NCBI GenBank assembly: GCA_037893245.1
Contig: JBAIAA010000110.1
Coordinates: forward strand, 806,001 to 870,000
Length of the DNA: 64,000 bases
Source of the DNA: Crossaster papposus
Taxonomy: Eukaryota > Echinodermata > Asteroidea > Velatida > Solasteridae
Direction: 5' to 3'
The notes under the pieces are model-generated. The model worked only from the letters and a program-made list of their open reading frames with translations, was not told the origin of the DNA and did not search any database. The translations under genes and the position numbers were made by a program. Positions 1-24,252 of this stretch are shown in pieces (position 1 is the first letter of the stretch; every line of letters begins with the position of its first letter).

Positions 1-1204
1 TGACCAAAATATCATGGAGGGCCGAGTATTAATACAGATTGATAAAATAATAGTTGTTAATTGTGCTAAATTGTCACAAGACACTTTAAGGTCAGGCGCG
101 TTTCTAGAACCAATATTTTAGGGGGGGGGGGGGGGGGGGGGTTGGGCGGCTAAACCCTTTGCACGTGGACATTAACTTCTAACTTTTGCTACTGCTATAA
201 TTAAATGTTTGAACCGCGCCTGTTTGAGGTTACAATTTAGCCAATCGTTTTGAATATTTTTTACAAAAATGAACGAACATAATTTTTACAAATTAGTTGG
301 AAACATAATTTTCACGATTTTATTATTATTTGTATATAAAACTTGTCTTATTCCCGCATTTTAAATGTATGTTGTAGTTGTTAACTACATTGAACCATAG
401 CCCCATGCATAGAGCAACGCACTGTGCTTAAACCACGAACAGAATTCCATCGATACTGTGAAATAAAAACAAAGGATCAAACCCAATTAATAACTTCCTA
501 TGTAGCAGCAACACTTATGGACACACCGGATGTGGTTTTACTCACCACGGATATAATGAAAATGTAACTGTAATTGACATCTACAACAATGATTGTGGTA
601 TACATGTACGTACGCGTTGTCCTAGCTAACAACAGGTTAGGCAATATGAAAGTACGTCAGATCAATTGGGATGAGTAATTATAGCAACTTCGCTTGATAA
701 GTTTTAGTCAAAACAAAAATATACGTAGGGGTCTACAGTTTTTGAGAACAAATTGTATAAGTTTTTCTCCTCTAAAGATGGGGGGGGGGGGGGGGGGGCC
801 TGACTTATTTCAGATTGCTGCAGAACATGAATGTGTGTGTCGTCGCAAACAGCCATATTGATGATTTCTCGGAAGCATGCTATCATGCGAAACCACGGTT
901 CGGAGTAAACATTTCAATGTCTCGTAAATCAAACACTTATGCTGATGACTGATTCGTGCTGATCCACACTTTAAACACGCACCTTTTTTCGTTTTTGTTT
1001 ATAACAGAACAGATGTTGAACAATTTTTGATAAAAATGTCAAGGGTGACCTTATGTATCTGGCGCTATGCTCGCAGGAAATTCCGTCAAACAGTACTTTT
1101 GGAAGATAATTAAGTCTACACGTGACAAATCTCCTTCACAATGTAGGAGATATCTGCAAACACAGTCGACTGTACGAAGCAAGAAATGGGACGAAGAAAA
1201 CTCG

Positions 1205-1239
<35 letters not shown>

Positions 1240-2809
1240 TTTGTGGTGGTCATTGTGCTGGCGGAATGTTTTTTTTTTTTTAGGATTTCATTTTAGTTTT
1301 TGGCGGGGTTTGGCGGGGGGGGGGGGGAGGGGGCGGGGTTTAGCAAACGGGGAGGTGCCGGGAATTGTTTTAATCTGCAGTGCTCCTGCCTGTATTCCAA
1401 GGCAATTTGAGAATAAACATTTGCACTTTGAGTAAGTTTTTGGCCTCACTTAATTGTTGTGGACTCATGCATTACATAATGCTGGATTGAGAGGGTGGGG
1501 GGGGGGGGGGGGGGGGCACAATGCAAACCCCCTCATCCCAAGTTTGAGGTCACGTATAGCGATGAGCTTTAAACATCAAAATTCCGAGTTTTTTCGAGTA
1601 AGAAAACATTGTCATATCTGGAATGCCTCGTTTCCCCAAAACGGTAAACAAAAATGTGATTTACGGAAAGTAATATTTATTTATCTAACCTTCCATATGT
1701 GTGAACGTTGTATTATTTTGTCTGGAAATGTTACCACGAAGCCACTCCAAGAGATCTTCTATTCTCAGAAAGTGGGGCAACATGATATACCACTTTCGCC
1801 AATATCTTTATGATCATGTATACTTATATGCAAATGTCGACTTCCTTGTTTACTGACATCCGGTTCTTTTTACCCCATTTGTTTTACTGTCGTTCCAACC
1901 TCCTCCACAGGGCATACTTTATTGTTAACTCCCGTGGGAGAGCAGGTGGTGGTGCGAGCGTACTGATTGACACCATGGGAACAAGGTTTTCAGTATAGTA
2001 AAATGACATAACATGCAACAGCACACTTGTCTGGAAATACTTGGACAATTTTAAACCAAAAGTTGCACAAAATGTGTTCCTACGAAGAAAACATTCATTT
2101 TCCACACCCGATTTCTTTATTTCGCAATTTCTTTACTTTATTTCGCACAAACCAGCCATTTTTTTCAACACAGCAAATGGCATTGTGAACATCTAACAAA
2201 AGAAACACGGCGCCTACAACACTGTACAATGAAAATTCATGACTTTTCCAGTGTGGTTACTTTTGTGGGGAATCAGGGAATGAACTGTGTTGTAATCTCA
2301 ACTATTTTTGGCGTAGCGAATGTGCAACTTAACCATGCATTTAACAGACCGCAAGTTGTGGTTCATTATAATCTGATGATGTCATCAGTCAAGCTTGTGA
2401 TTACGAAACCAAAGAGCGATTTTTTTTTTTTTGGTGTGCAGTCATCTTTCCGAATTATTCACGCATTATCTTCCACTGCTAACTTAATCAAAGGTGTAGA
2501 ATTAGGGTCAATGCGTAGGCCAAGCTGCCATGCAACCACATAACAAGATAAACCAAACGGTTGTTATTTTAGGATCAGGATTTCAGAAGTTTCATTTGAT
2601 TTCATCTCAGTTTTTACACAAAGTGTAACCTCACTGTATGCGCCCGAAGAAAGAAAAACTGCGTGTGGCGTGTATAGACCGTGTGACGCCATGTTTACCG
2701 TTAACCGCGAGCGTATAACTTTCATTCTTTTACTTTAGCATAGGGGTACATAAAGATCATCCAGTCTCGGTCAAACAATTAACTGTTCTGGTTTCAACAA
2801 ACAACTTAC
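1..2809. other. Intergenic or intronic DNA, no supported gene
   Basis: I see no convincing coding region here. The stretch is AT-rich and interrupted by long mononucleotide tracts: G at 121-141 and 781-798, C at 1205-1236, G at 1497-1516. Open frames across these tracts read as low-complexity proline or glycine runs and have no family character. A possible tiny minus-strand exon at 543-577 (acceptor-like TTGTTGTAG, donor GTGAGT) is too short to judge. If the minus-strand promoter near 7.6 kb is real, this stretch may be intron of that gene. Confidence 0.5.
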
Positions 2810-2848
2810 CGATTCATTTGCTACACCTTGGAACGACTCCCTTCGTAT
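2810..2848 (-). CDS. Candidate internal exon (39 nt) of an unidentified minus-strand gene
   Basis: On the minus strand a pyrimidine-rich acceptor (CCTTTTTCTTTATCAG) is followed by 39 nt and a strong donor (GTAAGT). Only one of the three frames is open, entering and leaving in phase 0, and reads IRRESFQGVANES. I do not recognise the peptide. It would lie downstream of the candidate first exon at 7474-7572, which also ends in phase 0. The exon at 4080-4156 does not join directly to it in an open frame, so at least one exon would be missing between them. The support is splice signals alone. Confidence 0.28.
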
Positions 2849-3201
2849 CTGATAAAGAAAAAGGTAAACACTCGGATGAGAAAACAAGTCAAGCCCATGT
2901 GTGACGCCGACTCGTGGCAATGCTGTCATAAAACATCTACACATTAGACGAATTGTCTGAAATCTAAAAATTCTCAGAAATGACAGGCTGTTGGTTTAAT
3001 AGTATTATTTGTTTATGGATCAAGGCAAAAAATAAATCTTTCAAAGTCACTTTCTGAACCATACCAATATTTTTTTGTTTTTGTTGTAAAAAAACACACA
3101 TTTGCAATTGAGCCGATCTTTTGTGTATTGTAGTGTTTGTAAATGCAACTATTATGGTTCACACGCGTTCGTCTATCATGATACTTAAACTGCCAACCAA
3201 A

Positions 3202-3434
3202 CCAGTTCGCGCCGGGATTATTTTAACATCACCGAGCCGAGGGGCGGGATTATTTTTAACGTAACTCGATCCTAAGCCGGTTCAGGCCGATAGTGCCAGA
3301 AACACACCCACGCATTTCCGGCCTTGCTCGCTGCTGACAGACATTTCCGAACTTGAACTTGGCGTGTTTATGCGTCATCCGTTTTGAATTTGGGAAAAAC
3401 TTTGCGTTTATATACGTCATCCGGCGCGAACTGG
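3202..3434. mobile_element. TTAA-type MITE, copy 1 of 5
   Basis: This is a 233-bp non-autonomous element with terminal inverted repeats CCAGTTCGCGCCGG / CCGGCGCGAACTGG. The right flank is TTAA; the left flank (CAAA) has diverged. Its interior matches the copies at 14671, 28870 and 48194, including the segment with CGCATTTCCGG and the run GCGTTTATATACGTCATCCG before the right end. It has no coding capacity. The TTAA target preference points to a piggyBac- or Kolobok-type transposase supplied from elsewhere. Confidence 0.8.
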
Positions 3435-3977
3435 TTAAACCATGCACAGTCGCCACACATTAACTTGGTTAAAAACAAAATCGAATTCGTAAAGATACTC
3501 AATTCTCACCCTCGTTTCCACGTTCGTTTCTTTGACCTCGGCGAGCCGTTTATGGACCCCTTGCAAAATCTCGTCTCGCGAAGTCTCGAGGTATTCCATA
3601 CTAAAGGAGACAGAGATTATCCTAACTTTTAATCAATCTTCTCGTCGATGAAACGTCTCTATATTGTTTAATGCTTTGGGAATATTTAAAGAATGCTATA
3701 CATAACTCAACCAAGGAAATTAGCCAAATCAATTGAGAAACATATTTATTACTAGGTCGCTCTTTAAATTGCAGATCAGTAAACCAACTGCCCCAGTGAT
3801 AAATACGCCCACTTCCGGCCGAAATTAAAAAATATATATATACAACTTTGCAAGGTGTTTGAGAAACACATTCAATACATGTATAAGCTTATTATTTCAT
3901 TATCTTTCTTTTCCTTTTCCTGGTATTTTTTTATATTTTATTTTATTTATTATCATTTTAATTTTTTTTAAATTTTG

Positions 3978-3978
<1 letters not shown>

Positions 3979-4010
<32 letters not shown>

Positions 4011-4037
4011 TTTTTTTTGGGGGGGGGGGGGGGGGGG
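3979..4037. repeat. (TTA)n microsatellite followed by poly-T and poly-G
   Basis: About ten TTA triplets (from about 3979 to 4009) run into a T tract and then about 19 G residues ending at 4037. The open frames over it are homopolymeric (Leu/Gly or Asn/Pro) and are not genes. Confidence 0.9.
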
Positions 4038-4079
4038 TGGGTAACCAATGACCAATAAATATTTACGAATGCTACTTAC

Positions 4080-4156
4080 TTTCGGTAATTCCTCCATAGG
4101 TTGTCGCTTTGATTTGCAGATGGTCGTCGTTCCATCTGTATGCTAGGCTTCCTCTG
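4080..4156 (-). CDS. Candidate internal exon (77 nt) of an unidentified minus-strand gene
   Basis: On the minus strand the sequence TTTCGTGTGTTTACAG, a good acceptor, precedes 77 nt that end at a consensus donor GTAAGT. Two frames are open. The more protein-like one enters with one leftover base, exits in phase 1, and includes AYRWNDDHLQIKATTYGGIT. I do not recognise it. It sits between the candidate first exon (7474-7572) and the 39-nt candidate at 2810-2848, but phases do not join directly to either, so intermediate exons would be needed. It may belong to the same transcription unit. Confidence 0.3.
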
Positions 4157-4420
4157 CTGTAAACACACGAAACAACGAGGCAAATGACTTCTTATTTTGT
4201 TCTATTCCAATTAGTGCTAATCAAATTGAGGGGTCACACCATTATAGCTCGTGGCAGACCCTCCTCTCCGGACACGAGCCGGCTTACAAGTCACTCGCGA
4301 TCCTTCCTAAGGGGGCTGGGTTCCAGATCAGTAATTGGCCGACTATTAAAGAAACACTATAAAAAGACAAATCATAAAGTAGCGCACTGAATGAACTCTT
4401 AATTCACTTGGAGACTAAAG

Positions 4421-4760
4421 CCGTGTTCCCATTGGACTTTTTCTTCCGCGGCCACGCGGAAACTTACCGCGGCATTCCTTAGCGTGAATCTACCACGCGT
4501 TCCCACCTGGACTTATATTCCGCGACGATACGGTTCATTCGCTGTTCGAGACTGGCAGAATGTCACACATTGCGGCCCTGATAATTTACCGTGGCTGCGC
4601 GGAAGTCTTCCGCGACCTCTTTTGGCCTGTTCATTTTACAACACGGTCGCGGTAAATTGACAGGGAGGTCAGTTTACCGTGCATCCCCATTGGATTTAAT
4701 TTTGTCATTCTAAAGGAAAGTCGCGGTACTCTAACAAAATTAAGTCCAATGGGAACATGG
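4421..4760. mobile_element. Palindromic MITE with ACCGCG-rich interior
   Basis: This 340-bp element has termini CCGTGTTCCCATTGGACTT and its near-perfect inverse AAGTCCAATGGGAACATGG. It is flanked by the direct repeat CTAAAG (4415-4420 and 4761-4766), a probable 6-bp target duplication, although the boundary can be shifted by a base or two. The interior repeats TTACCGCG- and TTCCGCG-like words in both orientations. It has no coding capacity. Confidence 0.75.
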
Positions 4761-5607
4761 CTAAAGACTTCTAAATATATTCAGAACAGTGCGAAAATTA
4801 CAATCGGTGAGATTGCCTACAAAACATTCCAGGCATACAGGCCCACGTCAATGTTCCACGGAATCCAGACAACACTCGGCTCAAAACACACCTATGTCAA
4901 GTTCAGTAAATAATACCGCGCCGGGTAGTGACAAAAATGTATACGTATCCGCCGTTCGTCAATTGGTTTGTATGCAATTAAGGTTAACGTCGCTATAAAT
5001 AATTAACTAATAACAACAAGAGAATGTCATATTGGAATATCGACGCAAACAGTGAACTGCCTTGGTTAGTGCCAGTGCCGTTTACCACCACCGTGTACAT
5101 TCGTGTATAGTCTTTATACATGTAGCAGTATTTGCCTTTGTTGTTGTAAAGGAATTATTTACAAGCGTATCGGTGAGAAGTTTTCGCTCCGCAACCCATG
5201 GACTGAGGTTGGGCGTCAGCCGACCATGACTTAATTTTATTCTCGGAATTTTTTTCACCTGTAAGTCCAGACAGGTTTGTTGTTGTTCCCCTCTAGCCAA
5301 AAAAGGTAAAAAAATATATTTGACTGATGTCATTGTGTGCGTCAGAAAATAATATATTTGATCAAAATATATTTACAATAGGCTTGCCCCGGTATGAATT
5401 CGCTTCACTCATAATACGCAGGATATGATTATTGTTCGTCCTTCGAAACTCGAACATGACAGCCAACCTCCGTACGAGTTGGTGTTGTGTGTACGTTGAT
5501 ATGGTGGCTATAGTTAGGAAGTTGCACTTTGGACATGAGCTCGGCTGTAGTGGATGGCCTGCAGTATTTACTGCGCACGTCCTGAGCTCTCCACAAAATT
5601 TGCAAAA

Positions 5608-6262
5608 TGCAACGGCGTATTGCCAGTAATTATAATACATTGTACATGTACATGTACTAGAATTTTGCCATTACCATTGTAGCAACAAACGTGCAGCGTT
5701 CCTGCCTTCAAGCATTTACATGTATGAAACCATACGCATTAATTGCCGTCTTGCAATTTATGTATCAGAGGTTAAATAAATGGCGGTGCGACATTGCAAA
5801 ATGCAACGGCGCATTGCCAGCAATTATAATAATACAATAAATTTACCGAGGTTTTGCTATAACCATTGTACATGTACCAACAAACATGCAGCGTTCCTAT
5901 ACACTCAAGCATCTACATGTACATGTACATGTATATTTAGAAACCATGTACGCAGATTTGCCGTCTTGTAATGTATGTATCAGGGGTGAAATACATGGCG
6001 TCATTGCCAGTAATTATAATAATACAAGAAATTACCCGAGTTTTTGCTATATTCACCATTGTACCAACAAACATAATTATTATGGTCATTACCCGAATTG
6101 CAGAGACCCGATGATAGTCCAGGGAAAACAGCACGGTGAGCAAACACAGAGTGTGATTAGTTGTTCAGCGAATGAGCGAACTAACGAAATGATGCAGCGT
6201 TCCTGACTTCAAGCACTCTACAACATCTATATTTAGGAACCGTACGCAGAATTACCGCCGTG
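5608..6262. repeat. Tandem repeat, about 195-bp unit, three-plus copies
   Basis: A segment of about 190-200 bp recurs in direct orientation, starting near 5612, 5809 and 6000. Each unit has ATTGCCAG(T/C)AATTATAAT, then CCATTGTA, CAACAAAC, GCAGCGTTCCT, TCAAGCA and a GCAGA(A/T)TTGCCGTCTTG-like block. The third copy is interrupted by about 100 bp after CAACAAACATAATT and resumes at GCAGCGTTCCTGACTTCAAGCA (near 6190). ACATGT/TACATG runs occur inside the units. Confidence 0.8.
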
Positions 6263-6902
6263 GGGGAAATTCCCCTGCGCTTTGAATCATCCTCATACGT
6301 ACGTAAAGTGTATACACGGCCGGTTGTACAATCAATGTGGGGCGGTGTCATGTCAAACACCTTTTGTGTTAAAAAGTTCGAAAACCCGGCTACGCGGTCG
6401 TAGTACTACTATGGCTCTATGTATTGATGACGTTATACCCAATTTACATGACAGTTTTTATTTGGGGTTGGGGAAGGGAGGGAGGTCACAGCTCGACGAT
6501 ACTTTTACGTGGAAAATAAGATATGAGACAAAGGGAACCACCCCCCCCCCCCCCCCCCCCCTTTTTTGTGGTGCTCATTGCGCTAGCGGAATGGGAGTTG
6601 TGGTTTCTCAGGAATTTTCTTTTTATGTTTTTAGGGGGTGGGGTGCGTTAGGTAACAATAGTCTAGAGACTAAGGGGGAGTCCCTCGGTCCCATATCGTG
6701 CTGGGTGTATCGGTTTTCGACGACTTAATAAAAAGACTGGGAAAATGATATCTACAATTGACTAGTTCAGTACATCCTCCCAAAACGTAAACTTGCATGA
6801 GTGCAGGTACATGTAATTCTATTCAGGACAATGAAAAAAACACGTGTTTATCAGATATCACCGTCATTCTGAAATTGTGAAGATCGATAGCTATGTCTAA
6901 AC

Positions 6903-7012
6903 CTCACTATATAGAGACATAGCTCACTATCTCGCTATCCCTCACTATATAGACATAGCTCACTGTCTCGGTATACCTTATTATATAGACATAGCTCACT
7001 ATCTCACTGTAC
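6903..7012. repeat. Tandem repeat, about 38-bp unit, three copies
   Basis: Three direct copies of a unit containing CACTATATAGACATAGCTCA followed by CTATCTC or CTGTCTC start near 6905, 6943 and 6981. No coding role is visible. Confidence 0.75.
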
Positions 7013-7473
7013 ATTATCCGCCACTGTTTCGCGGAAAAAGCACGGGGTTGAATCTACTCAATATTTACTCAAAACTGCAACCCGTCAGAACACAATCATA
7101 CTAACTTGTGTTCACTGTATTATACCAACAGTTTTGGCCTAGTTGCAGTTTTCACCCATATTTGGGGTAAATGTTAACCCCGGGAATGTCCAAAGATATT
7201 TGTCGATGAAAACAAATGGTCTTCAAATTGTTGGGGTTTCGTGAGAAAACTTATGAAATCAGTGCAAGTGTCATTTTTCGGCTACCCGAAAAATGACTAG
7301 CTAGCTACTATAGTACTATATAGGCCCTATTATATCAATTTCATTTCCTCTTAAAAAAACGATAGGCGATGCTGGACGGATCAAATGAACAGAACTTTAT
7401 GCGATGTAAATTATATTAAGAAGCAAAACATCATCTTCCAAAAATACATTATAGTCTGATATTTAGTAATTAC
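7013..7473. other. Non-coding sequence, nothing recognised
   Basis: There are no coherent exons or repeats apart from a short palindromic TTTTTCGG...CCGAAAAA stem near 7275-7296. It would be first-intron sequence if the minus-strand gene starting near 7.6 kb is real. Confidence 0.4.
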
Positions 7474-7572
7474 CTTAAACAAAAACATCGGAAGTTTTCT
7501 TCCCTTCTTCTGCACTCGTCTCGTTTTCTTCATGATTCCGCTTGCGACCCAAATTCTCGTTGCGTAAAACAT
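7474..7572 (-). CDS. Candidate first coding exon of an unidentified minus-strand gene
   Basis: The first ATG downstream of a well-formed TATA/initiator promoter (minus strand, about 20 nt after the predicted start site) opens a 33-codon frame. It ends at AAG followed by GTAATT, a usable donor, in phase 0. The C-terminal part is basic (KKTRRVQKKGRK). I do not recognise the protein, and the next exon cannot be assigned with confidence; the candidates at 4080-4156 and 2810-2848 are on the same strand. A second in-frame ATG follows 13 codons later. The promoter geometry is the main support. Confidence 0.35.
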
Positions 7573-7589
7573 GTATGACAATCGATTCT

Positions 7590-7626
7590 CTGACTGAAAC
7601 AAAGCCCAGCCAATCCCCCTTTATAT
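7590..7626 (-). promoter_or_regulatory. TATA box plus initiator core promoter, minus strand
   Basis: Read on the minus strand the sequence is CTATATAAAGG, then GGATTGGCTGGG (which contains a reverse CCAAT), then TTTCAGTCAG. The first T of TATAAA to the A of the TCAGTC initiator spans 31 nt, the classical spacing for RNA polymerase II. The first ATG and a splice donor follow within about 120 nt. Confidence 0.5.
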
Positions 7627-7827
7627 AGTCAGAGCATGGAGGAATAAGAAGAAAGTCAGCGACAAAGTCATAAATAACTTTTTGTTATCGCGCTCAATTA
7701 TTTGTCGTTTCCTGGTATTATCGTTCGCGTGTACGAGAGCGGCTGGTTTGGCGAACTCTTCTGAGTGATAGGTCATCATGTTGCGTGTACGTGCGTGTTC
7801 ATCATGCTCTGGTACCACATTTCGATC

Positions 7828-7864
7828 GAGTACATGTACATGTACATGTACATGTACATGTATA
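7828..7864. repeat. (ACATGT)n microsatellite
   Basis: This is an uninterrupted TACATG repeat of about six units. The same hexamer occurs in shorter runs at 5645-5660 and 5908-5934 and singly at many places, a compositional habit of this genome. Confidence 0.9.
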
Positions 7865-8390
7865 CCATCGATCACACACAAGTGAAAGGGAAAACGCGTT
7901 CGTATTACTGCATTTAAGTTTGATTGCAGCATTTATTGCAGATCGAAAGTAGTTGTGGCGACATCATGCGTGGAAAATCCATTTTGTGTTTTGCAATTAA
8001 CTTTTACACGAACTAAGATACAATGATTATCAATATTGAGGGTGTAAATTAACTCAAAAATTGAAAAAGTAGATTTACACAACACTATAACAAGAACCCT
8101 GTGGATTTTATATTATCCTTCACGGTATTGTACAGTAAATATGTGATTTGTTTCAAACCAAAAGTTAGTCAAGTCATAGAATAGCCTATATAATTATTAT
8201 GTGACTGTATAATATTGTATAGGCCAACTTCCCCCAGCCACTTGTTTAACATTAAAGTGGCCGGGGTGGTCTGAAAAGTCCTGCGGCCCAGCCTGGTAAT
8301 TGCCAAACGTCCGAAGCATGGATCCAGAAATAATAATTCGTTACTTATGACAACGGAACAGGATGAGTACATGTGAGAAACGGCCTGAGA

Positions 8391-8629
8391 CCAATTTCAT
8401 AAAGTTGCTACAGTACGAGTATAAGCGCACAAATATTGCTTAGTAAAACAGGTTACCAGCCAAAACCCAATGTGCTTTTAATGCTAAGCCAAAAACAATA
8501 ATACCAGTCACAAACAATAAACATCATTACCTGAAACATTTTGGTAAACCCCGTTTATGCTAAGAAAGAATTAAGAATTGTCATGCTAAGCAATTGTTTA
8601 GTTTATACTTAGCAGTTCTTTGAAATTGG
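8391..8629. mobile_element. MITE, CCAATTTCATAAA family, diverged copy
   Basis: The termini CCAATTTCATAAAG and CTTTGAAATTGG are inverted repeats about 240 bp apart. The interior contains ACAGGTTACCAGC, ATGCTAAGC and AACATCATTACCTGAAA, all reverse-complement matches to the cleaner copy at 15332-15574. There is no coding capacity. Confidence 0.7.
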
Positions 8630-8690
8630 CATCGGGCCACACAGGCCCATACCGTACCACCCACCGTCAGATTATTTCCCGTAATTGAAC

Positions 8691-8717
8691 CATGGAGGAA
8701 TCTCTTATTCCTCCATG
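8691..8717. repeat. Short perfect hairpin CATGGAGGAAT / ATTCCTCCATG
   Basis: An 11-bp perfect stem with a 5-nt loop (CTCTT). The same ATGGAGGAA stem recurs at 24805-24832 and 34632-34715 with different loops. Confidence 0.7.
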
Positions 8718-9843
8718 ATTGAACTAACCTTTTCCTTCGGCACGTTGTTCCCCATAATTCTTCCCTCTTTCGGCGACAGGCGTTCAAAGACAGGTGTACT
8801 ATCAGCGTCAACAAAACAGTGACGATCTTGTAATGACAGTGTACATGCAAGCTATTTTTTAATCATTCTAATAACACACATACGGTTTGGTATGAACGGA
8901 TTTCTTCCCATGCGGCTTATCAGTGAGTGCGCAAGAATCAATTTCCTTTGCCAAAAAAAGCCTCGGGTAACAAACTAAGGAAACAGGTTTGAGGAAGATT
9001 TTGCGATAATTGCGCGGTATGTTCAGTTTACTTTCCTTGTGTGTCACAACTACGCTGAAAAACGAAAGGAGATTTGTCTGTCCTTTACTTCTCCTTGTTG
9101 CGTAACATGTCATGGATGACGGTGTTCTAGAAGCGGTCAGTGGTCAGCGGTCAGCGGCGGCCAGGGATAGTCCATGAATAGGTTATGATAGGCGAGCTTT
9201 GCTTACTGACCGAAACCAATTACAAATCACCAGAAACAACCTTGAAATAAACAGACACATTGTACATAATCAACATTTCGCTTTTTCTTTTTAATGGTTG
9301 CCCGAACCATATAGTTCTATGCCCGAACCACCTTGGCGTTCCTCGATCTTGCCACGCTAGGTACAAGCTTTATAATAACTTATGTAAACAGCTCAAATTA
9401 CATTGGCGAAATTTATTTTGTAGTGCACACATCCCGATATGTGTATCTTTGTACAAAATAACTTTCAACATGTCAAAAACTACTTTCAAAATGCTCCTAC
9501 TTCAACCACAATTATTTTCCTGGGTTGAAATTTGGACCAAACACTCTTAATCGTAACCGTACGTTTTGAGCAATTATTAATAGATGCATTATTACTATTC
9601 ATATAATTGTTATAATTGGTTGTGGGTCAGAGAAGAGATTTCAACACCTCCCCCCCCCCCCCTTTCTCCTCCTCCCGGATCCCCGCATCTGCACTTCAGC
9701 ACGCACGCACGTTGTCATGGTTTGTGATGGGCCCAATCCGTCCGTTACAATCAACTGTATTGGTTTATCTTTAACGGTATAACCATGGTATAACCAATTA
9801 GGCGCTCCGTTATAAAACGCGTTGGAGCTGCCTGTGTCACAAA
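8718..9843. other. Region upstream of MORN1
   Basis: I find no coding region here. A C tract lies at 9650-9662. A CCAAT-like motif (AACCAATTAGG) lies near 9793, about 50 bp before the MORN1 start codon, and no TATA box is obvious. The promoter is therefore probably TATA-less and within about 200 bp of the ATG. Confidence 0.4.
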
Positions 9844-22657
<12,814 letters not shown>

Positions 22658-23861
22658 CCTAGTGAACCAATCGCGTATCGCGGCTTGTGTCACGTGATTT
22701 GGGCTGCCAATCAGCATGCAAGTATAGGCTTTGGGAACTCTTATCAGGTGACTGTGTGTCATCCAATCAGGATCTGAGCTGTGTTCAAGTGGAGAAACCA
22801 TCATCTGACTAATGCTATCCAATCAAGATCCAGTCTCAACTTTATGCTTGGACCATATCACAAATAATCTATAATCCGATCAAATAATCTAATGTTGCAA
22901 AGAATTTCTGATCACTAAGCTTATTAGTGCAACATTTTATTTTATTCCGTCCAAGCACAGCATTGCAAGCTGTTAAACCTTGATTTGTACCTATCATGTG
23001 ACCAATATCGTCCAATCAAAGGGATATAGAGGACTACAATGGAGGCGTACGAAATTGTTTAACCCAGTTATATGATTGAAACAATGAAAGAGCCTAATTA
23101 GGAAAAGGTGCTTAGTCGCATGACTTAATCCCATCCAGTGAAGACGAAACATGTCTTATTTATCATTGCCACTGCCATTGCATTTTTACACTAGTTTCGC
23201 ATTTTAGTCAGTGCAATTTTCAGACTATGATGGACATTGTTTTATTTAGTGTACATTGACGAAGTTGTAATGTAAAATATTATAGTCGGTTGACTTTTTA
23301 GGTGAAAAAAACAATTTGTCTCCCATATGCAATTTCGGGTACATTCTTTGAATCTTGAAGGTTATTAAGAAGACACTATAAAACCCAAATCCATTTGATG
23401 TTCTTTTTTCTAGCCCCAGAGTATATTTTTGGGGTACCGGCCTATTGGTGTTTTTTTTGCCAAAATGAAAAATGTAAAATATTCGTTTTCTCTGACCGTT
23501 TTGTGGGTAGGAAGTCCATTTGAAAACATTAGCGAAATTAGCGAAATTAGCGAAATTAGCGAAATTAGCGAAATTAGCGAAAGACTTTTTGCCAAAGTAT
23601 GCCTTGGTTTGTATTTATTCTTAGCAATGAATTTGTATATTTTTTTTTAACTCAGTATCGAGATTACTTTTGTTAATATGCCGAATTAAATTTAAATACT
23701 TGTTTATAATTTTGTTTTATTAATATTGTTTTAGTGTAATTGCATAATCCAAATAATAAAAATGTATTTGCTAAACTTAAAAACCTTTGTGCCATGTTTT
23801 GTGTGGGAGAGGTACAATATCTATTTCTTAATTGGTTTCAATATCTATTTATTTTTTGGAG
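22658..23861. other. MORN1 3' region and intergenic DNA
   Basis: This is the probable 3' UTR of MORN1 followed by intergenic sequence. At about 23529-23581 there is a 9-bp tandem repeat of ATTAGCGAA, six copies. I see no further coding sequence. Confidence 0.5.
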
Positions 23862-24252
23862 TGTCGTGGCCGAGCGGTTAAGAGCTTGGTTTTCTGTTCC
23901 GCAGAGCGTGAGTTCGAGTCTCGGTGTGGACACGTGTGTCCTTAAGCAAGGCAATTAAACCACTATTGCTTCGTCCTTCGGATGGGACGTAAAGTTGTAG
24001 GTCCCGTGTGTTGTATAATTTATAATGTGTGTATATATCTTTCCCATTATAACATTATAAAATTGTATAATGCACGTAAAAGAACCCAGAACACTTATCG
24101 CTAAGAGAAGGGGTTTGCCCCGGTGTTCCTGGCTGACACAGCCTCTGTCTACGGGTTTCTTCTGGCTTACGAGCTACAGTGCCTTGAGCGCTTTTGAAGG
24201 ATCCTTGGTTTCATTACCAGAAATTAATAATAATAATAATAATAATAATGTT
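23862..24252 (+). mobile_element. tRNA-derived SINE with (AAT)n tail
   Basis: The head resembles a tRNA of the Leu/Ser type: A box TGGCCGAGCGG near 23868 and B box AGTTCGAGTC at 23911-23920. A body follows with CCTTAAGCAAGGCAATTAAA, GCTTCGTCCTTCGGATGGGA, ACGTAAAAGAACCCAGAACA and GGTTTGCCCCGGTGTTCC. The 3' part (GGCTTACGAGCTACAGTGCC ... GGTTTCATTACC) is shared with the copy at 40731-41095, then comes an (AAT)n tail. It is not a functional tRNA gene because the tRNA fold decays after the B box. Confidence 0.85.

Noticed and set aside
23862-23935. A functional tRNA gene
   Set aside because: The A and B boxes are present, but the 3' half does not complete a cloverleaf and the sequence continues into a SINE body shared with 40731-41095.
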